Shown piece by piece: positions 25,572 to 34,949 of a stretch of 64,000 bases of DNA. The stretch lies in NCBI GenBank assembly GCA_052033935.1, contig JBPOJE010000013.1, positions 1 through 64,000 of the forward strand, given 5' to 3'. The notes beneath the pieces are model-generated. The model did no database searches, was not told where the DNA came from, and was given only the letters and a program-made list of their open reading frames with translations. Position 1 is the stretch's first letter. Each line of letters starts with the position of its first letter. Both the position numbers and the translations under genes were made by a program. Source of the DNA: JAGVUD01 sp052033935. GTDB lineage: Bacteria; Armatimonadota; UBA5829; DSUL01.

Positions 25572-27491
25572 CTATGGCCAGACAGAGATAATCCCGTCCT
25601 CGGCGTCTCCGGTGTGAATCACGGGCTCGCCGTTCTCGCAGGCCGCGATGCCCTTCACGATCACGAAGTTGTACGGTCCGGGCGATTCGCCGTACACCTT
25701 GATCTTCGGATCGAACACCTGAACGCCGAACATGTCGTTCGCGTCCTTGATGTAGAAGTACGTCATCCAGTCGCCGTCGTCCACGACCCAGCCTGTCGTG
25801 GTGACGCTGAGTCCGCTCGTGGAGGGCGGCCCGGCGAGCGACTTGTGCGTGGCAAACAGGGGGGCGGTGAACGGATGGTTGTGCGCCAGAACGTTCGGGT
25901 TCAACGGCATCAGAATCTTCTCGCACCCGTTAACGGTGGCGATCTTGCCGGTCAGGCTCACCAGGTCGCCCTTCGAGACCGAGTTGATCAGCGCGCCGCC
26001 GTTGGAGTACACCTCGGGCATGGCGCACCGGATTCCTCCGGTGAAGTCCTGGCCCTGAACGTGGAACCAACCTTCGCCGACCAGGTCAACGACACCCGCG
26101 GGTAGGCTCACCCAGGCCCCGTCCTCCAGGTTTCGGGCGGCCTGAATGGTGGGCAACGCTTCGACCTCGAGCCCGCCGGGAAGCGTGCCAATCTCGATAT
26201 CATCCCAGAAAGTGAACTCCTGGCTCACCGCCAGCCCGCCGATCTGGACGCGGTTGAAAGCGACGGGCCCTTCGGCTGTGTAGCGCGGAGCCGTGGCAAT
26301 CACTGCGTCGTCCACCAGAAACTCGAAGCGGTCGGCATACACATTCGTCTGAATGCTGTGCCAGCCCGCCGTCGTGAGGCTTCGGGCAACACCCGTATCC
26401 GTCCACTCTCCGTAGTAGTCATTGAGCGAAAAATCGGCGTTCTTGCGGGTCAGGAACTTCCAGTTGTTCGTGTCGGTACACTGCGCGCCGATGGCGTTGT
26501 AGGCATCGCCGCCATAGCGGTGGTAGATGCCGAACTTGGCCCAGTCCTTCTGGTTGTTCCAGCGGAAGTTCGGGTCCGAATCTATCGGCTCGCCGCGGTT
26601 CTCGACCCACATGTGAATCGCCCGGTAGAGCGGCGCCGTCGTGCCCCGGATCTGGTAAGTGTCACCCGGCTGGACGCCCGCGGCGTAGGGCAACTGCGGA
26701 TTCGGGTCACCAACCTGCGGGCGAACGTGCAACCTCTGATTCGAATTCCAGCCCGAGTTGTAGCCGTAGGGCGGCCCCTGGCAGGCGAAGCCGGGCTTGC
26801 CGTAGTACGTGGGCGAATAGACATCCCACCGCTTGCCCGCGGCCGCGCCCGACGTCATCTCGATGTAGGGCCCCAGCGGACAGGAAACACCGCTTCCGCT
26901 CGGGCTTGCGGTCTGGCAGTCCGGGTAACCGCCATGAAAGTAGTTGTTGCTGTCCTCGATGAACGGGTCGGACAGCATGCAGGTCTTCGCGCCCGCGTTG
27001 GGAATGAGCTGGCCGCCATCGCCTGACGCTGTGACCGTGCCGCTGGTAATAAAGAAATCGCCGTCTTCGCAGGGCCTCTGGACGTTGACCAGACGCTCTT
27101 TCGCGGGGTCCAGCCAGACCCATGCCTTGACGTAGAAGTTCTCGTAAAGGTCCTGCCCGAAGTCGTGCATCGCGCAGTTCATCGAGAATGTTTCGTGCTG
27201 ATAAGCCGACTGGCTGCCGGTGTGTGCCCGTACGGGGTTGTACAGGTTGGGGTCATTGTCATCCACGCGGCGCTGGTACATCACGTCGTTGGTGTTCCCC
27301 TCCCCGGGATGGGTGGGGGTCTTCTGCCACTCGGCCCCGTCAATGGACCTCACCTTATCAATGACTGGCAACTCGAAGCTAGTATGGTACAGGACAGCGC
27401 TGCTGGCTGCTCCTGCGACAAGAACCAGCGCGAGAAGCGCCAGCGTGGGCATGGTTGCCCGATGTATAGCGGTTTTGACAGATGCGCTCAT
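25572..27491 (-). CDS. Large secreted protein with LamG-like region and C-terminal OB-like domains
   Basis: 639 residues. AAGGAGG lies 12 bases before the ATG. Signal peptide: ATMPTLALLALVLVAGAASS. Residues from about 30 to 450 are rich in W, Y, N and G, with repeated DPN/GYN motifs, and end in a beta-sandwich-like stretch (GWHSIQTNVYADRFEFLVDD, FTFWDDIEIG). From about 470 the OB-like unit begins: VSLPAGVVDLVGEGWFHVQG, VSKGDLVSLTGKI, then a second copy with WMTYFYIKD. At least nine cysteines are present (C-x-x-x-P types). It shares the OB-like unit with three other proteins here. Probably surface or extracellular; no catalytic motif recognised. Confidence 0.75.
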   Translation of the reverse strand: MSASVKTAIHRATMPTLALLALVLVAGAASSAVLYHTSFELPVIDKVRSIDGAEWQKTPTHPGEGNTNDVMYQRRVDDNDPNLYNPVRAHTGSQSAYQHETFSMNCAMHDFGQDLYENFYVKAWVWLDPAKERLVNVQRPCEDGDFFITSGTVTASGDGGQLIPNAGAKTCMLSDPFIEDSNNYFHGGYPDCQTASPSGSGVSCPLGPYIEMTSGAAAGKRWDVYSPTYYGKPGFACQGPPYGYNSGWNSNQRLHVRPQVGDPNPQLPYAAGVQPGDTYQIRGTTAPLYRAIHMWVENRGEPIDSDPNFRWNNQKDWAKFGIYHRYGGDAYNAIGAQCTDTNNWKFLTRKNADFSLNDYYGEWTDTGVARSLTTAGWHSIQTNVYADRFEFLVDDAVIATAPRYTAEGPVAFNRVQIGGLAVSQEFTFWDDIEIGTLPGGLEVEALPTIQAARNLEDGAWVSLPAGVVDLVGEGWFHVQGQDFTGGIRCAMPEVYSNGGALINSVSKGDLVSLTGKIATVNGCEKILMPLNPNVLAHNHPFTAPLFATHKSLAGPPSTSGLSVTTTGWVVDDGDWMTYFYIKDANDMFGVQVFDPKIKVYGESPGPYNFVIVKGIAACENGEPVIHTGDAEDGIISVWP

Positions 27492-27763
27492 ATCTGCAGG
27501 TTCCTCCTTGGATACGGCAGGAACGCGTGACCCACCCTTGCATTCACCCACGCGAAACCTGCCCCCAGTATCGCACACACCGCCCGGAGTGTAAAGGTAA
27601 TGCGAAGGAAATGTGCCGTTTTCGGTACGAACGCCCTCCGGACGCGATGCCGCGCTCTTAGAAAGCGATTATGTCCGCGTCATTTGAAGCCGTCCTGGAA
27701 CACCGCGGAGTGCGTGGTGGATACGGCGCAGGCCAGCAAGATGCCGGCAACAGCCCGGATCGC

Positions 27764-28612
27764 CTAGTCCTCGTCCTCCGGCAGACGCCCGCGCTTCTCC
27801 CGTTTCATCTGCGTGCATTCAAGGCTCGCGCGGTTCAGCAGGTCGTCAATGGTGGCGGCGTGGTGAACGTCCTGCCGCTCCCGTGTGCGCTGACCGCCCG
27901 CAATTCCGAAGTTTATGCTAATCCCCCCGGTGACCCCCTCGATCCGGATATCGGCTATGCGCCTGCATGCCTCCCGGGCCAGCGCGGCGGCCTCGTCCCT
28001 CGGCCGGGTGCTTCCAATCACGAACTCGTCGCCGCCCATCCTGCACAGCACGTCCCGGCTCTCGTCCGTTACCTCGGCGAACACCCCGGTCACGGCTTTC
28101 AGCACCCGGTCGCCCGTGACATGCCCGTACTTCTTGTTGAACCGTCGGAACAGGTCAATATCGAAGAAGACGATGCAGATCTCCTCGCCCTTGGCCATCC
28201 TGTCACCAGCCCAGTCTCGCAGCGCGTCCGACCAGTGTAGCCCTGTCAGCGGATCGTACGCCCTGCCGAGCAGCGGCAGCACGTCGCGGTGCGTCAGTAT
28301 CCCGGCCAGCGCCCCGTTTTCGACAACAAGCAGGCGCGTGACGCCTTCCTTCGCCATCACCTCCGCCGCCTTGTGGACCGGCAGGCCCGGCTCGACGCTC
28401 ACGAAGTCCCGCTGCATCGCGCCGCTCACGGGCTCGTCCGTGTCGCGCCCCAGCACGTCCAGGCACCGCAGCAGCCCCACGGGCGCGCCGCCATCCACGA
28501 CCGGCAATGCGCCGATCGCGTTGCTTTTCAGCAGGGCGATTGCTGTTCTGATCGTGCTGTCCGGGTTGATGGTGATGGCCTCGGCGGGCATCACCTCCCG
28601 CACGGTCTTCAT
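27764..28612 (-). CDS. CBS-pair and GGDEF domain protein (diguanylate cyclase-like)
   Basis: 282 residues from ATG 28612. The first half is a CBS pair (VREVMPAEAITINPDSTIRT ... GALPVVDGGAPVGLL; FVSVEPGLPVHKAAEVM ... GALAGILTHRD), usually an adenosine-nucleotide sensor. The second half begins DPLTGLHWSDALRDW and contains FFDIDLFRRFNKKYGHVTGD and the active-site GGDEF in MGGDEFVIG. It would make cyclic di-GMP under nucleotide control. No RxxD inhibitory site was clearly seen. It stands alone between a 150-base gap and the hypothetical gene at 28742. Confidence 0.88.
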   Translation of the reverse strand: MKTVREVMPAEAITINPDSTIRTAIALLKSNAIGALPVVDGGAPVGLLRCLDVLGRDTDEPVSGAMQRDFVSVEPGLPVHKAAEVMAKEGVTRLLVVENGALAGILTHRDVLPLLGRAYDPLTGLHWSDALRDWAGDRMAKGEEICIVFFDIDLFRRFNKKYGHVTGDRVLKAVTGVFAEVTDESRDVLCRMGGDEFVIGSTRPRDEAAALAREACRRIADIRIEGVTGGISINFGIAGGQRTRERQDVHHAATIDDLLNRASLECTQMKREKRGRLPEDED

Positions 28613-28741
28613 TTGGGGAAGGGGTCCTTTCCTGATGTCCCGGGCTCTTCGCTGCGCGGCGGCCTGCCCGCCGCCAGCGCAGCGCCCTTGCGGCATACGT
28701 CAGTGGCATACTGCCCGGCGGGACTGCAGGGGGCAGGACTG

Positions 28742-29392
28742 TCAGCCCATCTCGGAGAGCATCGCCCGCACGTCCTCGTTCAGGAAGCGGAAGGCGCTGT
28801 TCATTTTCTCCTCCAGCGGAGGCAGAGCGGCGAACGGCTCGTGGTGCTGCACGTCCAACTCGATGAACAGCTTCGTCAGGTCGCCGAAGAAGGGCTCGAT
28901 CTTGAGGTCGTGCGCGCCGTTGTTGTGGATGACCACCCTCAGCCCGCAGCCCACACGGCCCGTCCCGAGTATGTCGAGCACGGGCCTGAAACTCGCAAAG
29001 GCCGAGTTCTCGATGATCTGCGACGCCGTCGGGCCCTCCACCGGAAGGAACGCGGTCAGCTTGACGCCGAACGTCAGATACTGCTTGATCTTCAGGTTCT
29101 GGCTCACGATGTCGAACAGATCCAGGGCCTTCTCTTTGGCGGGCTCGAAGTGGAAGATGTTGTTCTCGTTCACCTGCAGCCGCCCGGGGTTCGGAATCTG
29201 ACCGCCCTGCACGATGCAGTCGCCATCGGGATTCGCCATCCGCACCCCGTCTGGCAGGTGCTGAAGCGACTGGTAGGGGTGGTGCTCGGTGACGGTGGCA
29301 TAGAGCCGGTTCAGCTCACTTGGCTGGAACTGCCGGGTCGGGAAGAGCACGCCGGCAGTCATTCGCTGGCAGTTGAGAAGGTCGGTGTTCAT
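28742..29392 (-). CDS. Hypothetical protein of unknown function
   Basis: 216 residues. GGAGG lies 11 bases before the ATG, and codon use is like the neighbours, so the gene is real. No signal peptide or membrane segment. It is rich in F, N and E, with HFEPAKEKALDLFDIVSQNL and LKIKQYLTFGVKLTAF in the middle and RVVIHNNGAHDLKIEPFFGD near the end. The alternating pattern suggests a mixed alpha/beta fold with a ligand or nucleic-acid surface, but no family was recognised. Confidence 0.7.
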   Translation of the reverse strand: MNTDLLNCQRMTAGVLFPTRQFQPSELNRLYATVTEHHPYQSLQHLPDGVRMANPDGDCIVQGGQIPNPGRLQVNENNIFHFEPAKEKALDLFDIVSQNLKIKQYLTFGVKLTAFLPVEGPTASQIIENSAFASFRPVLDILGTGRVGCGLRVVIHNNGAHDLKIEPFFGDLTKLFIELDVQHHEPFAALPPLEEKMNSAFRFLNEDVRAMLSEMG

Positions 29393-29538
29393 ATGGTTGT
29401 GGGCCTCCGGTGCGGCCGATCAGGCCGCCGCTAAAGACAAACGGATTCTACCATGTTTGGGGGTCAACCTGATGCCCCGCGCCGCCGCGCCGCGCGAATC
29501 GGCCTGACAGGCCGGACTCCGTCATCTGCAGTCTGGTT

Positions 29539-29964
29539 TCAGGGCCGCTGCGCCCAGTAGTCCCTCACAAACTGCGCCTGGGCGTCCGTTTCGGGCTCTC
29601 CCACAAGCTCCAGCGCGTCTTCCGCCGAGCCGGTCTCGAACGCCAGAAAGGCCGCCGCCACCGTCCGGCAGCGTCCGATTCCCGCGTAGCAGTGGACGTA
29701 CACAGCCATTCCCGCGTCGTGCCACGACTGCAGCATCATCCGCAGCTCGTGCATCTGCTCAAAGCTCGGCGTCGAGAAGTCCTCGAGTTCGGAGATGACA
29801 TGTTGCATCCCCGCCTTTCTGATCTCCTCGCAGATTCGCGGCGACGGACGCTGTAGCGAAAGGACGGCCCCGATTCCGCGTCCTTTCAGCTCGCGGACAT
29901 CCTGCGCCCAGCGCAGAAGTGAGCCCGTCGCCACTTCACCCGACACAGCCCATCGGAAATCCAC
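29539..29964 (-). CDS. Dual-specificity protein phosphatase-like protein
   Basis: 141 residues from a GTG. The catalytic P-loop is VHCYAGIGRC, matching HC-x5-R of cysteine phosphatases, with Cys rather than Ser/Thr after the Arg. The general acid Asp may be in ELEDFSTPSFEQMHEL. The N-terminal FRWAVSGEVATGSL is the usual start of the compact DSP fold. It may act on phosphotyrosine, phosphothreonine or a phosphorylated small molecule. It is 13 bases from the permease gene stop and in the same direction. Confidence 0.83.
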   Translation of the reverse strand: MDFRWAVSGEVATGSLLRWAQDVRELKGRGIGAVLSLQRPSPRICEEIRKAGMQHVISELEDFSTPSFEQMHELRMMLQSWHDAGMAVYVHCYAGIGRCRTVAAAFLAFETGSAEDALELVGEPETDAQAQFVRDYWAQRP

Positions 29965-29977
29965 AGGAAGCTTTCCC

Positions 29978-31279
29978 CTACTCGTACCTTAGGGCCGTAA
30001 TCGGGTCCACCATCGCTGCCCGCGCTGCCGGATAGATGCCGAAGATGACCCCCACGCCGCACGCCACGCCCAGCGCAAGCGCGATCGCCTGCGTGTTCAC
30101 AATCGTCTTCCAGCCCGCATACTCCGAAATCGCCCTCGCGCTTCCCACCCCGAGCGCCACCCCCATCAGGCCGCCCAGCAGCGTGATCACCAGCGCTTCC
30201 AACAGAAACTGCTTCGTGATGTCCATCCGCGTCGCGCCGACACAGCGCCGGATTCCGATCTCCCGCGTTCGCTGCGTCACCGTCGCGAGCATGATGTTCA
30301 TAATGCCGATGCCGCCCACAAGAAGCGATATTCCCGCAATGGCGCCCATGACGATGTTGAACACCCGCTGGGTCTCCTGGCTCTGGCGGATCAGTTCCGA
30401 GGGTACCTCTATCGTATAGTCGTCAATGCCCCGATGCCTGCGCTTGAGGACCGATCCGACGATCTCAGCCGTCGGAACGCTTGCTGCCTCTGAGCCGGTT
30501 TGGATGATCACCGAGGAGATCGGGCTGTCATCCAGCTTCTCTCGCGTCCGAAGCGCCCGGAACAGCCGGTACACCCCCGCCATGGTGGATGGCGTCGGCT
30601 GCTCGGAATAGACGCGGTAATTGCGGATGGAGACGCTGAGTGGAATATAGATGTCGAAGTTCTGGTCGGGCACGTCCACCACCATCTTGCCCGGAACGGT
30701 CTTAGGCGCAAGCACCCCCACGACCGTGAAGGGGTCTCCGGACAGCACGATGGTCTTGTTGACCGGGTTCTCAAACCCGAACAGCCTGCGCTTTACCCCC
30801 GACCCGAGAACGCACACCCGCTCACTCTCGTCAACGTCCTCATCCGAAAGGAACCGGCCCGCCGCCATGGTCGAGCGGCTCGCATCGAGGAACGGCGCCG
30901 TGGTTCCCAGGATCTTCGCCGCCACGGGCGGGCCCTTCACCAGAAGCTCGCCCATCACCTGCCGCACGGGAACAACGCTCTGGGCGTATTTCGCCACGCT
31001 CTTGATTGCCTGAACGTCGCCGTAGTTGAGCCCGTACGGCGACACCTCCTGTGCCTTCTCGAGCGCCTGTCCGGTCAGCGTCTTACGCTCGACCCGCACC
31101 ACGTCCACGCCCAGCAGCTTGAGCTGATCGAGCGCTTCCTGACGCCCCCCCTCGCCGATGGAGACCATCGCAATGACCGCCGCCACCCCGAAGATGACGC
31201 CGAGCATCGTAAGAAACGACCGCAGCTTGTGTGCAAGCAGCTCCGCGATGCCGCCGGTAATGGAATCCCATACGCTCAC
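29978..31279 (-). CDS. ABC transporter permease, MacB/FtsX type
   Basis: 433 residues from a GTG. The N-terminal transmembrane segment is SFLTMLGVIFGVAAVIAMVSIGEG, a periplasmic MacB-type domain follows, and three C-terminal helices carry GISLLVGGIGIMNIMLATV, RTREIGIRRCVGA and GLMGVALGVG. There is no ATP-binding domain in this protein and no ATPase gene beside it. It follows the adaptor gene by three bases, so permease, adaptor and TolC form one unit. It probably exports a peptide, lipid or drug across both membranes. Confidence 0.9.
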   Translation of the reverse strand: MSVWDSITGGIAELLAHKLRSFLTMLGVIFGVAAVIAMVSIGEGGRQEALDQLKLLGVDVVRVERKTLTGQALEKAQEVSPYGLNYGDVQAIKSVAKYAQSVVPVRQVMGELLVKGPPVAAKILGTTAPFLDASRSTMAAGRFLSDEDVDESERVCVLGSGVKRRLFGFENPVNKTIVLSGDPFTVVGVLAPKTVPGKMVVDVPDQNFDIYIPLSVSIRNYRVYSEQPTPSTMAGVYRLFRALRTREKLDDSPISSVIIQTGSEAASVPTAEIVGSVLKRRHRGIDDYTIEVPSELIRQSQETQRVFNIVMGAIAGISLLVGGIGIMNIMLATVTQRTREIGIRRCVGATRMDITKQFLLEALVITLLGGLMGVALGVGSARAISEYAGWKTIVNTQAIALALGVACGVGVIFGIYPAARAAMVDPITALRYE

Positions 31280-31282
31280 GGG

Positions 31283-32674
31283 TTACTTCTTCGTGTCTTT
31301 CTCAGGCGCTGGGATGGGCAGAGAGGCGCTCTCCTTCTCTTTCGGCTCCTCCGCTTCTTCATCGCCGTGACGCGTGGGGTCGCGCAGGGCGACGACATCG
31401 CCCGCCGCCAGCCCCTTCTTGACCTCAACATACGTCGCGTTGCGCTTGCCGGTTACGACCAGGTGCGGCCGGAACTCCGAGGACTTCTTCACGTACACCA
31501 TCTGCTTGCCGTTCTTCTCGAACACCGCCTCGATGGGAACGCGGATGCATTTCAGCGCAACATCGTTGATGATCTCGGCGTTTGCGGTCATCCCCGGACG
31601 AAGCGGCGTCGCTCCGGATTGGATCACCTGCACCGTCACCTCGAAGTTGCGCCGCCCCGGAGTGCCCGAACTCTGCCACGGCATAGACTCGGATGCGAGT
31701 GTCGCAATGTCTTTCACCACCCCACTGAACTTCTGGCCGGGCAGCGCGTCGAGCGTGAGCCGCACTTTCTGGCCCACCCGGACCGCCGAGATGTCCGCTT
31801 CCCCGACCTGCACCGTTACTTCCATGCTGGAAAGGTCCGGAATCTCCAGAATCACCATCCGCGAGCGGACGCTGTCGCCTTCTTTCACCTTCCGCTCTGA
31901 GTCGCCCATCCACACCTTGTTCAGCACCACCAGCCCGCTGCCGCGTGACGTGATTCTTGCCTTCGAAAGGTCGCTCTGAGCCTGCTTCAGGCGCTCGGAT
32001 GCCATCATCGCCTGGAATTCGACATTCCGAACGTCCGCCTGCTTCTGGTTCTCTTTGCTCTCGATGTCCTTTTTCTTAAGAAGCAGAGCCTTCTCGCCCT
32101 TTGTGATCGCGAACTCCTGCTTGCGCACCGCAATCTGAGCGGTCTCGACATTCGACTGCGGCACAAGGCGGTCTTTGGCCAGCCGCTCCTGCTTCGCCAG
32201 GTCCGCCTGCAGCCGCTTCAGTTCTTCCTTGTCGTAGTTGAGCTGTGCCTCGGCCTGCTCGTAGTCGGTCTTGTTCGACTCCTTCAGGATCTCCATCTCG
32301 AGTTTGGCCTTCTCAACCTGCGACATGGCGTTTGAGTTAGCCAGCGTCTCGGTGCGGACTTTGTCCTTCAGCGGGGTGTCGTCCACCTGCACAAGCAGGT
32401 CGCCCGGCTTCACCGTCACGCCTTCCTGTATCAGGTAGATGACCTTGCCCTCGATCTCGGAGTTCACGGCGATGCTGCGCTCGGCCTTGACGTTGCCCAG
32501 CTCCTTGACGCTGATGACAAGATCGCCGCGCTCCGCCTTTGCCGTCGGGACAAAAACCTCTTTTCGATCTTCCTGAAACCACTTCGTCCAGACAGCCGGG
32601 AGGGTCTTCCAGGCATACCAGACGATTCCGATCAGAATGGCTGCTCGCAAGGCGCTCCAGACGTATCTTCGCAT
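31283..32674 (-). CDS. HlyD/MacA-family periplasmic adaptor
   Basis: 463 residues. One N-terminal membrane anchor (AILIGIVWYAWKTL), a biotinyl-lipoyl-like pair of half motifs (VNSEIEGKVIYLIQEGVTVKPG and ITSRGSGLVVLN), and a long coiled-coil hairpin (about residues 95-235, rich in K, E, Q). Beta-barrel and membrane-proximal domains follow. The C-terminus is Lys/Glu-rich. It would link the inner-membrane permease to TolC. The ATG overlaps the TolC stop by one base. Confidence 0.9.
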   Translation of the reverse strand: MRRYVWSALRAAILIGIVWYAWKTLPAVWTKWFQEDRKEVFVPTAKAERGDLVISVKELGNVKAERSIAVNSEIEGKVIYLIQEGVTVKPGDLLVQVDDTPLKDKVRTETLANSNAMSQVEKAKLEMEILKESNKTDYEQAEAQLNYDKEELKRLQADLAKQERLAKDRLVPQSNVETAQIAVRKQEFAITKGEKALLLKKKDIESKENQKQADVRNVEFQAMMASERLKQAQSDLSKARITSRGSGLVVLNKVWMGDSERKVKEGDSVRSRMVILEIPDLSSMEVTVQVGEADISAVRVGQKVRLTLDALPGQKFSGVVKDIATLASESMPWQSSGTPGRRNFEVTVQVIQSGATPLRPGMTANAEIINDVALKCIRVPIEAVFEKNGKQMVYVKKSSEFRPHLVVTGKRNATYVEVKKGLAAGDVVALRDPTRHGDEEAEEPKEKESASLPIPAPEKDTKK

Positions 32675-34194
32675 CAGGAACCCATCTCCGTGGCGATATC
32701 ACGGCCGGTCGAACGCTTCAGCGCGACCAGCGAAAGGTAATAATCTATCTGCGCGCCCAGCAGAGAGGCCCGCGTTGAGGTCAGGTCTCTCTGGGCTTCC
32801 AGCACGTCGCGGTTCACGACGAGCCCTTCATCGACCATCCTCTGGGCAAGGTGCAGGCGATCCTCGGAGATCTTCTGGTTCGCGCGGAGGATGTCTATGG
32901 ACGCCTCGGCGGCTTCCAGCGCCCGCACCGCGCGCAACACCTCGTCCTTGATCTGTTGCTTCAGATAGTCGAACTCGACCTCCATCTGCCCGAGCTCGCG
33001 AGACGCCTGCTCGCGCCGCTCGCGCTGGCTTACGCTGCCCAGCGGATACGAGTACGTGAGCCCGGCAGTCCAGTTCGAGTCCGAGAGTGATCCGCCCCCG
33101 CCTAACACGCCCACGCCCTCGTTGACGTACGACCCGAACAGGTCAACCCCCGGCCGCTGGTCATCACGGGCCACCGAAAGCTCCAGCTTCTGGCGGTCTA
33201 TCCCGATCTGGGCGACCGAGATATCGCGCCGGCTTTCCAGGGCTTCCTGCACCAGCTTGTCCGCTTCGAGTTTCACAGGATCAACAGCCGCCGTGTCGGT
33301 CAGTTCGGTGTTCTGCCCGACCTTGAGCCCCATCCGGAGCAGAAGCGTATCCAGCGAGTCGCGATACTGCCGCTTCTGGCTGACAAGCGAATCCTCGCTT
33401 TGAGCAAGCTGGTTCTGTGCGCGCGAGACTTCTATCTCCGCGACCAGGCCCTCCGCCAGCTTCTTCTGGGCGCTTGTCACCGAGTCGCGCGCCATCTCAA
33501 CGTCATACTCCCGCACCTTTATCATCTCGGCGTTCTGCACCGCGCGAAAGTACGACTGAATCGTGTTCTCCACCGTGTTCTGGCGGTCGAGATAGGCCCG
33601 GTGCTCCTGCGAGGCGAGAGAGTACTCCAGCCCAGTTATCTGGACATTGCGCTGCCCGAGCAGGCCGCGGCCCTTGAACAGGGGACGCCGGTATTCGATC
33701 TGCAGCGATGAAGCAAGGTTTGATGTTGACAGGGGAACGATGCTTGCGCTGATCTGGCCGCCGCCGAGGCGGTCTATGGTGATCTCGGCGCCAGCGCTCG
33801 CCGCCGTGTTGTTGTCGCCACTGGTTGCGCCGAACTGCGTGACCCCGGCGCGAATGGTGGCGTCGGTCAGGTCTTTGCCGGAAACAAGGCTGCTCCGGGC
33901 ATTCAAAAGGCTGACCTGCGTCTGCTTGAGGCCCGGGTTGTTGTCCAGCGCAAGCGAGATCGCCTGCTTAAGGGAGAGCTTCGGGGGGACTGCCGCGTCA
34001 TCGGCAGCAAACGCCAGGCGCGCGAAAGCGAGCGGCAGGCAGGCGGACAGAACAAGGACACCCCGGCGCCAGCGGCGTTCACCAGGCAGGAACGCCTTCA
34101 GCCCACCGCCGCCGGGCAACCGGGCAATCCCCGCTCCATCCGGCAAGGACGGCAAACTGGCGGTATTCACATGCGAATATCGAGACTCCCGCAT
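32674..34194 (-). CDS. TolC-family outer-membrane efflux protein
   Basis: 506 residues. The signal peptide is internal (RRGVLVLSACLPLAFARLAFA, about residues 44-64), so the real start may be downstream of the ATG given. It has LSLKQAISLALDNNPGLKQTQ and a second repeat near residue 270 (LVQEALESRRDISVAQIG), the two-fold internal repeat typical of TolC. Long coiled coils follow each. It is the first gene of the TolC-adaptor-permease unit. Presence of TolC implies a diderm envelope. Confidence 0.92.
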   Translation of the reverse strand: MRESRYSHVNTASLPSLPDGAGIARLPGGGGLKAFLPGERRWRRGVLVLSACLPLAFARLAFAADDAAVPPKLSLKQAISLALDNNPGLKQTQVSLLNARSSLVSGKDLTDATIRAGVTQFGATSGDNNTAASAGAEITIDRLGGGQISASIVPLSTSNLASSLQIEYRRPLFKGRGLLGQRNVQITGLEYSLASQEHRAYLDRQNTVENTIQSYFRAVQNAEMIKVREYDVEMARDSVTSAQKKLAEGLVAEIEVSRAQNQLAQSEDSLVSQKRQYRDSLDTLLLRMGLKVGQNTELTDTAAVDPVKLEADKLVQEALESRRDISVAQIGIDRQKLELSVARDDQRPGVDLFGSYVNEGVGVLGGGGSLSDSNWTAGLTYSYPLGSVSQRERREQASRELGQMEVEFDYLKQQIKDEVLRAVRALEAAEASIDILRANQKISEDRLHLAQRMVDEGLVVNRDVLEAQRDLTSTRASLLGAQIDYYLSLVALKRSTGRDIATEMGS

Positions 34195-34268
34195 CCAGAC
34201 TGGTATCCTATCAGGCTGCGCGCTGTGCAGTCAAACAGCCTTCGACCCCGAAAAAAGGCGGCCAGGAG

Positions 34269-34949
34269 CTAGGGCGAAGTGCGGCCATCGGCGAACCGCA
34301 CGATAATCCCGTCGCCGTCGAATGGATACCAGAAGTGCCGCACTGCGGGAAGCTGGCGGTTGCCCGTCTCCTCCAGGCCCCGATCGCCGCCGGGGCCAAC
34401 GCTCCAGACCGCCCAGCGTATGGGAGGTTCCTCCTTGCGCATCTCTCCGCGGTCGAATGCGTAGATATCTCCGGCGAACTCGTAATACAGCACCGGATCA
34501 TCCTTGCATTCGGGGTAATCGCGCGGAATCCACATGGTGAAATGCCCCTTGTGCGAGGCGGAGTATCCCCAGTTGATCGCAACGTACTTGTAAGGGCGGC
34601 CGGGCTGGTTGTCTGCGCTTCTAGTCCGGTTGAACGGGTCATTGAAGTTAGACGCGCCAAGGTAGTGAAGCTTAACCAGCTCGTGCGGAATTTCGTAGTA
34701 GTCATACTTTGCGCTGCCCGAGCAGACGGACCGTACGGGGGGCAGACCCCGCCAGTCATCCGTGTACATCTCGATAGCGATGCTGATCTGCCGCAGGTCG
34801 GAATGCACGCGCGTAACCCTCGCCCGCACTCTCGACTGCGCCAGCATCGGGAAGAGCATGGCTGCCAGAATGCCGATGATGGCGATCACTACGAGCAGTT
34901 CGATGAGAGTGAACGCCCGGCGGCGGCCAATTTGTGAGAAGGATGTCAC
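34269..34949 (-). CDS. Prepilin-type N-terminal cleavage/methylation protein (pseudopilin)
   Basis: 226 residues from a GTG that overlaps the stop of the OB-domain gene (GTGA). The leader IGRRRA precedes FTLIELLVVIAIIGILAAML, the PilD-processed prepilin helix, then FPMLAQSRVRARVTRVHSDL. The body has Trp/Tyr-rich segments and ends with a beta strand (GDGIIVRFADG), the common end of GspG-like pseudopilins. It is a second pseudopilin besides that at 21016. Coupling to a secreted protein suggests that the two act at the same export or surface site. Confidence 0.88.
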   Translation of the reverse strand: MTSFSQIGRRRAFTLIELLVVIAIIGILAAMLFPMLAQSRVRARVTRVHSDLRQISIAIEMYTDDWRGLPPVRSVCSGSAKYDYYEIPHELVKLHYLGASNFNDPFNRTRSADNQPGRPYKYVAINWGYSASHKGHFTMWIPRDYPECKDDPVLYYEFAGDIYAFDRGEMRKEEPPIRWAVWSVGPGGDRGLEETGNRQLPAVRHFWYPFDGDGIIVRFADGRTSP

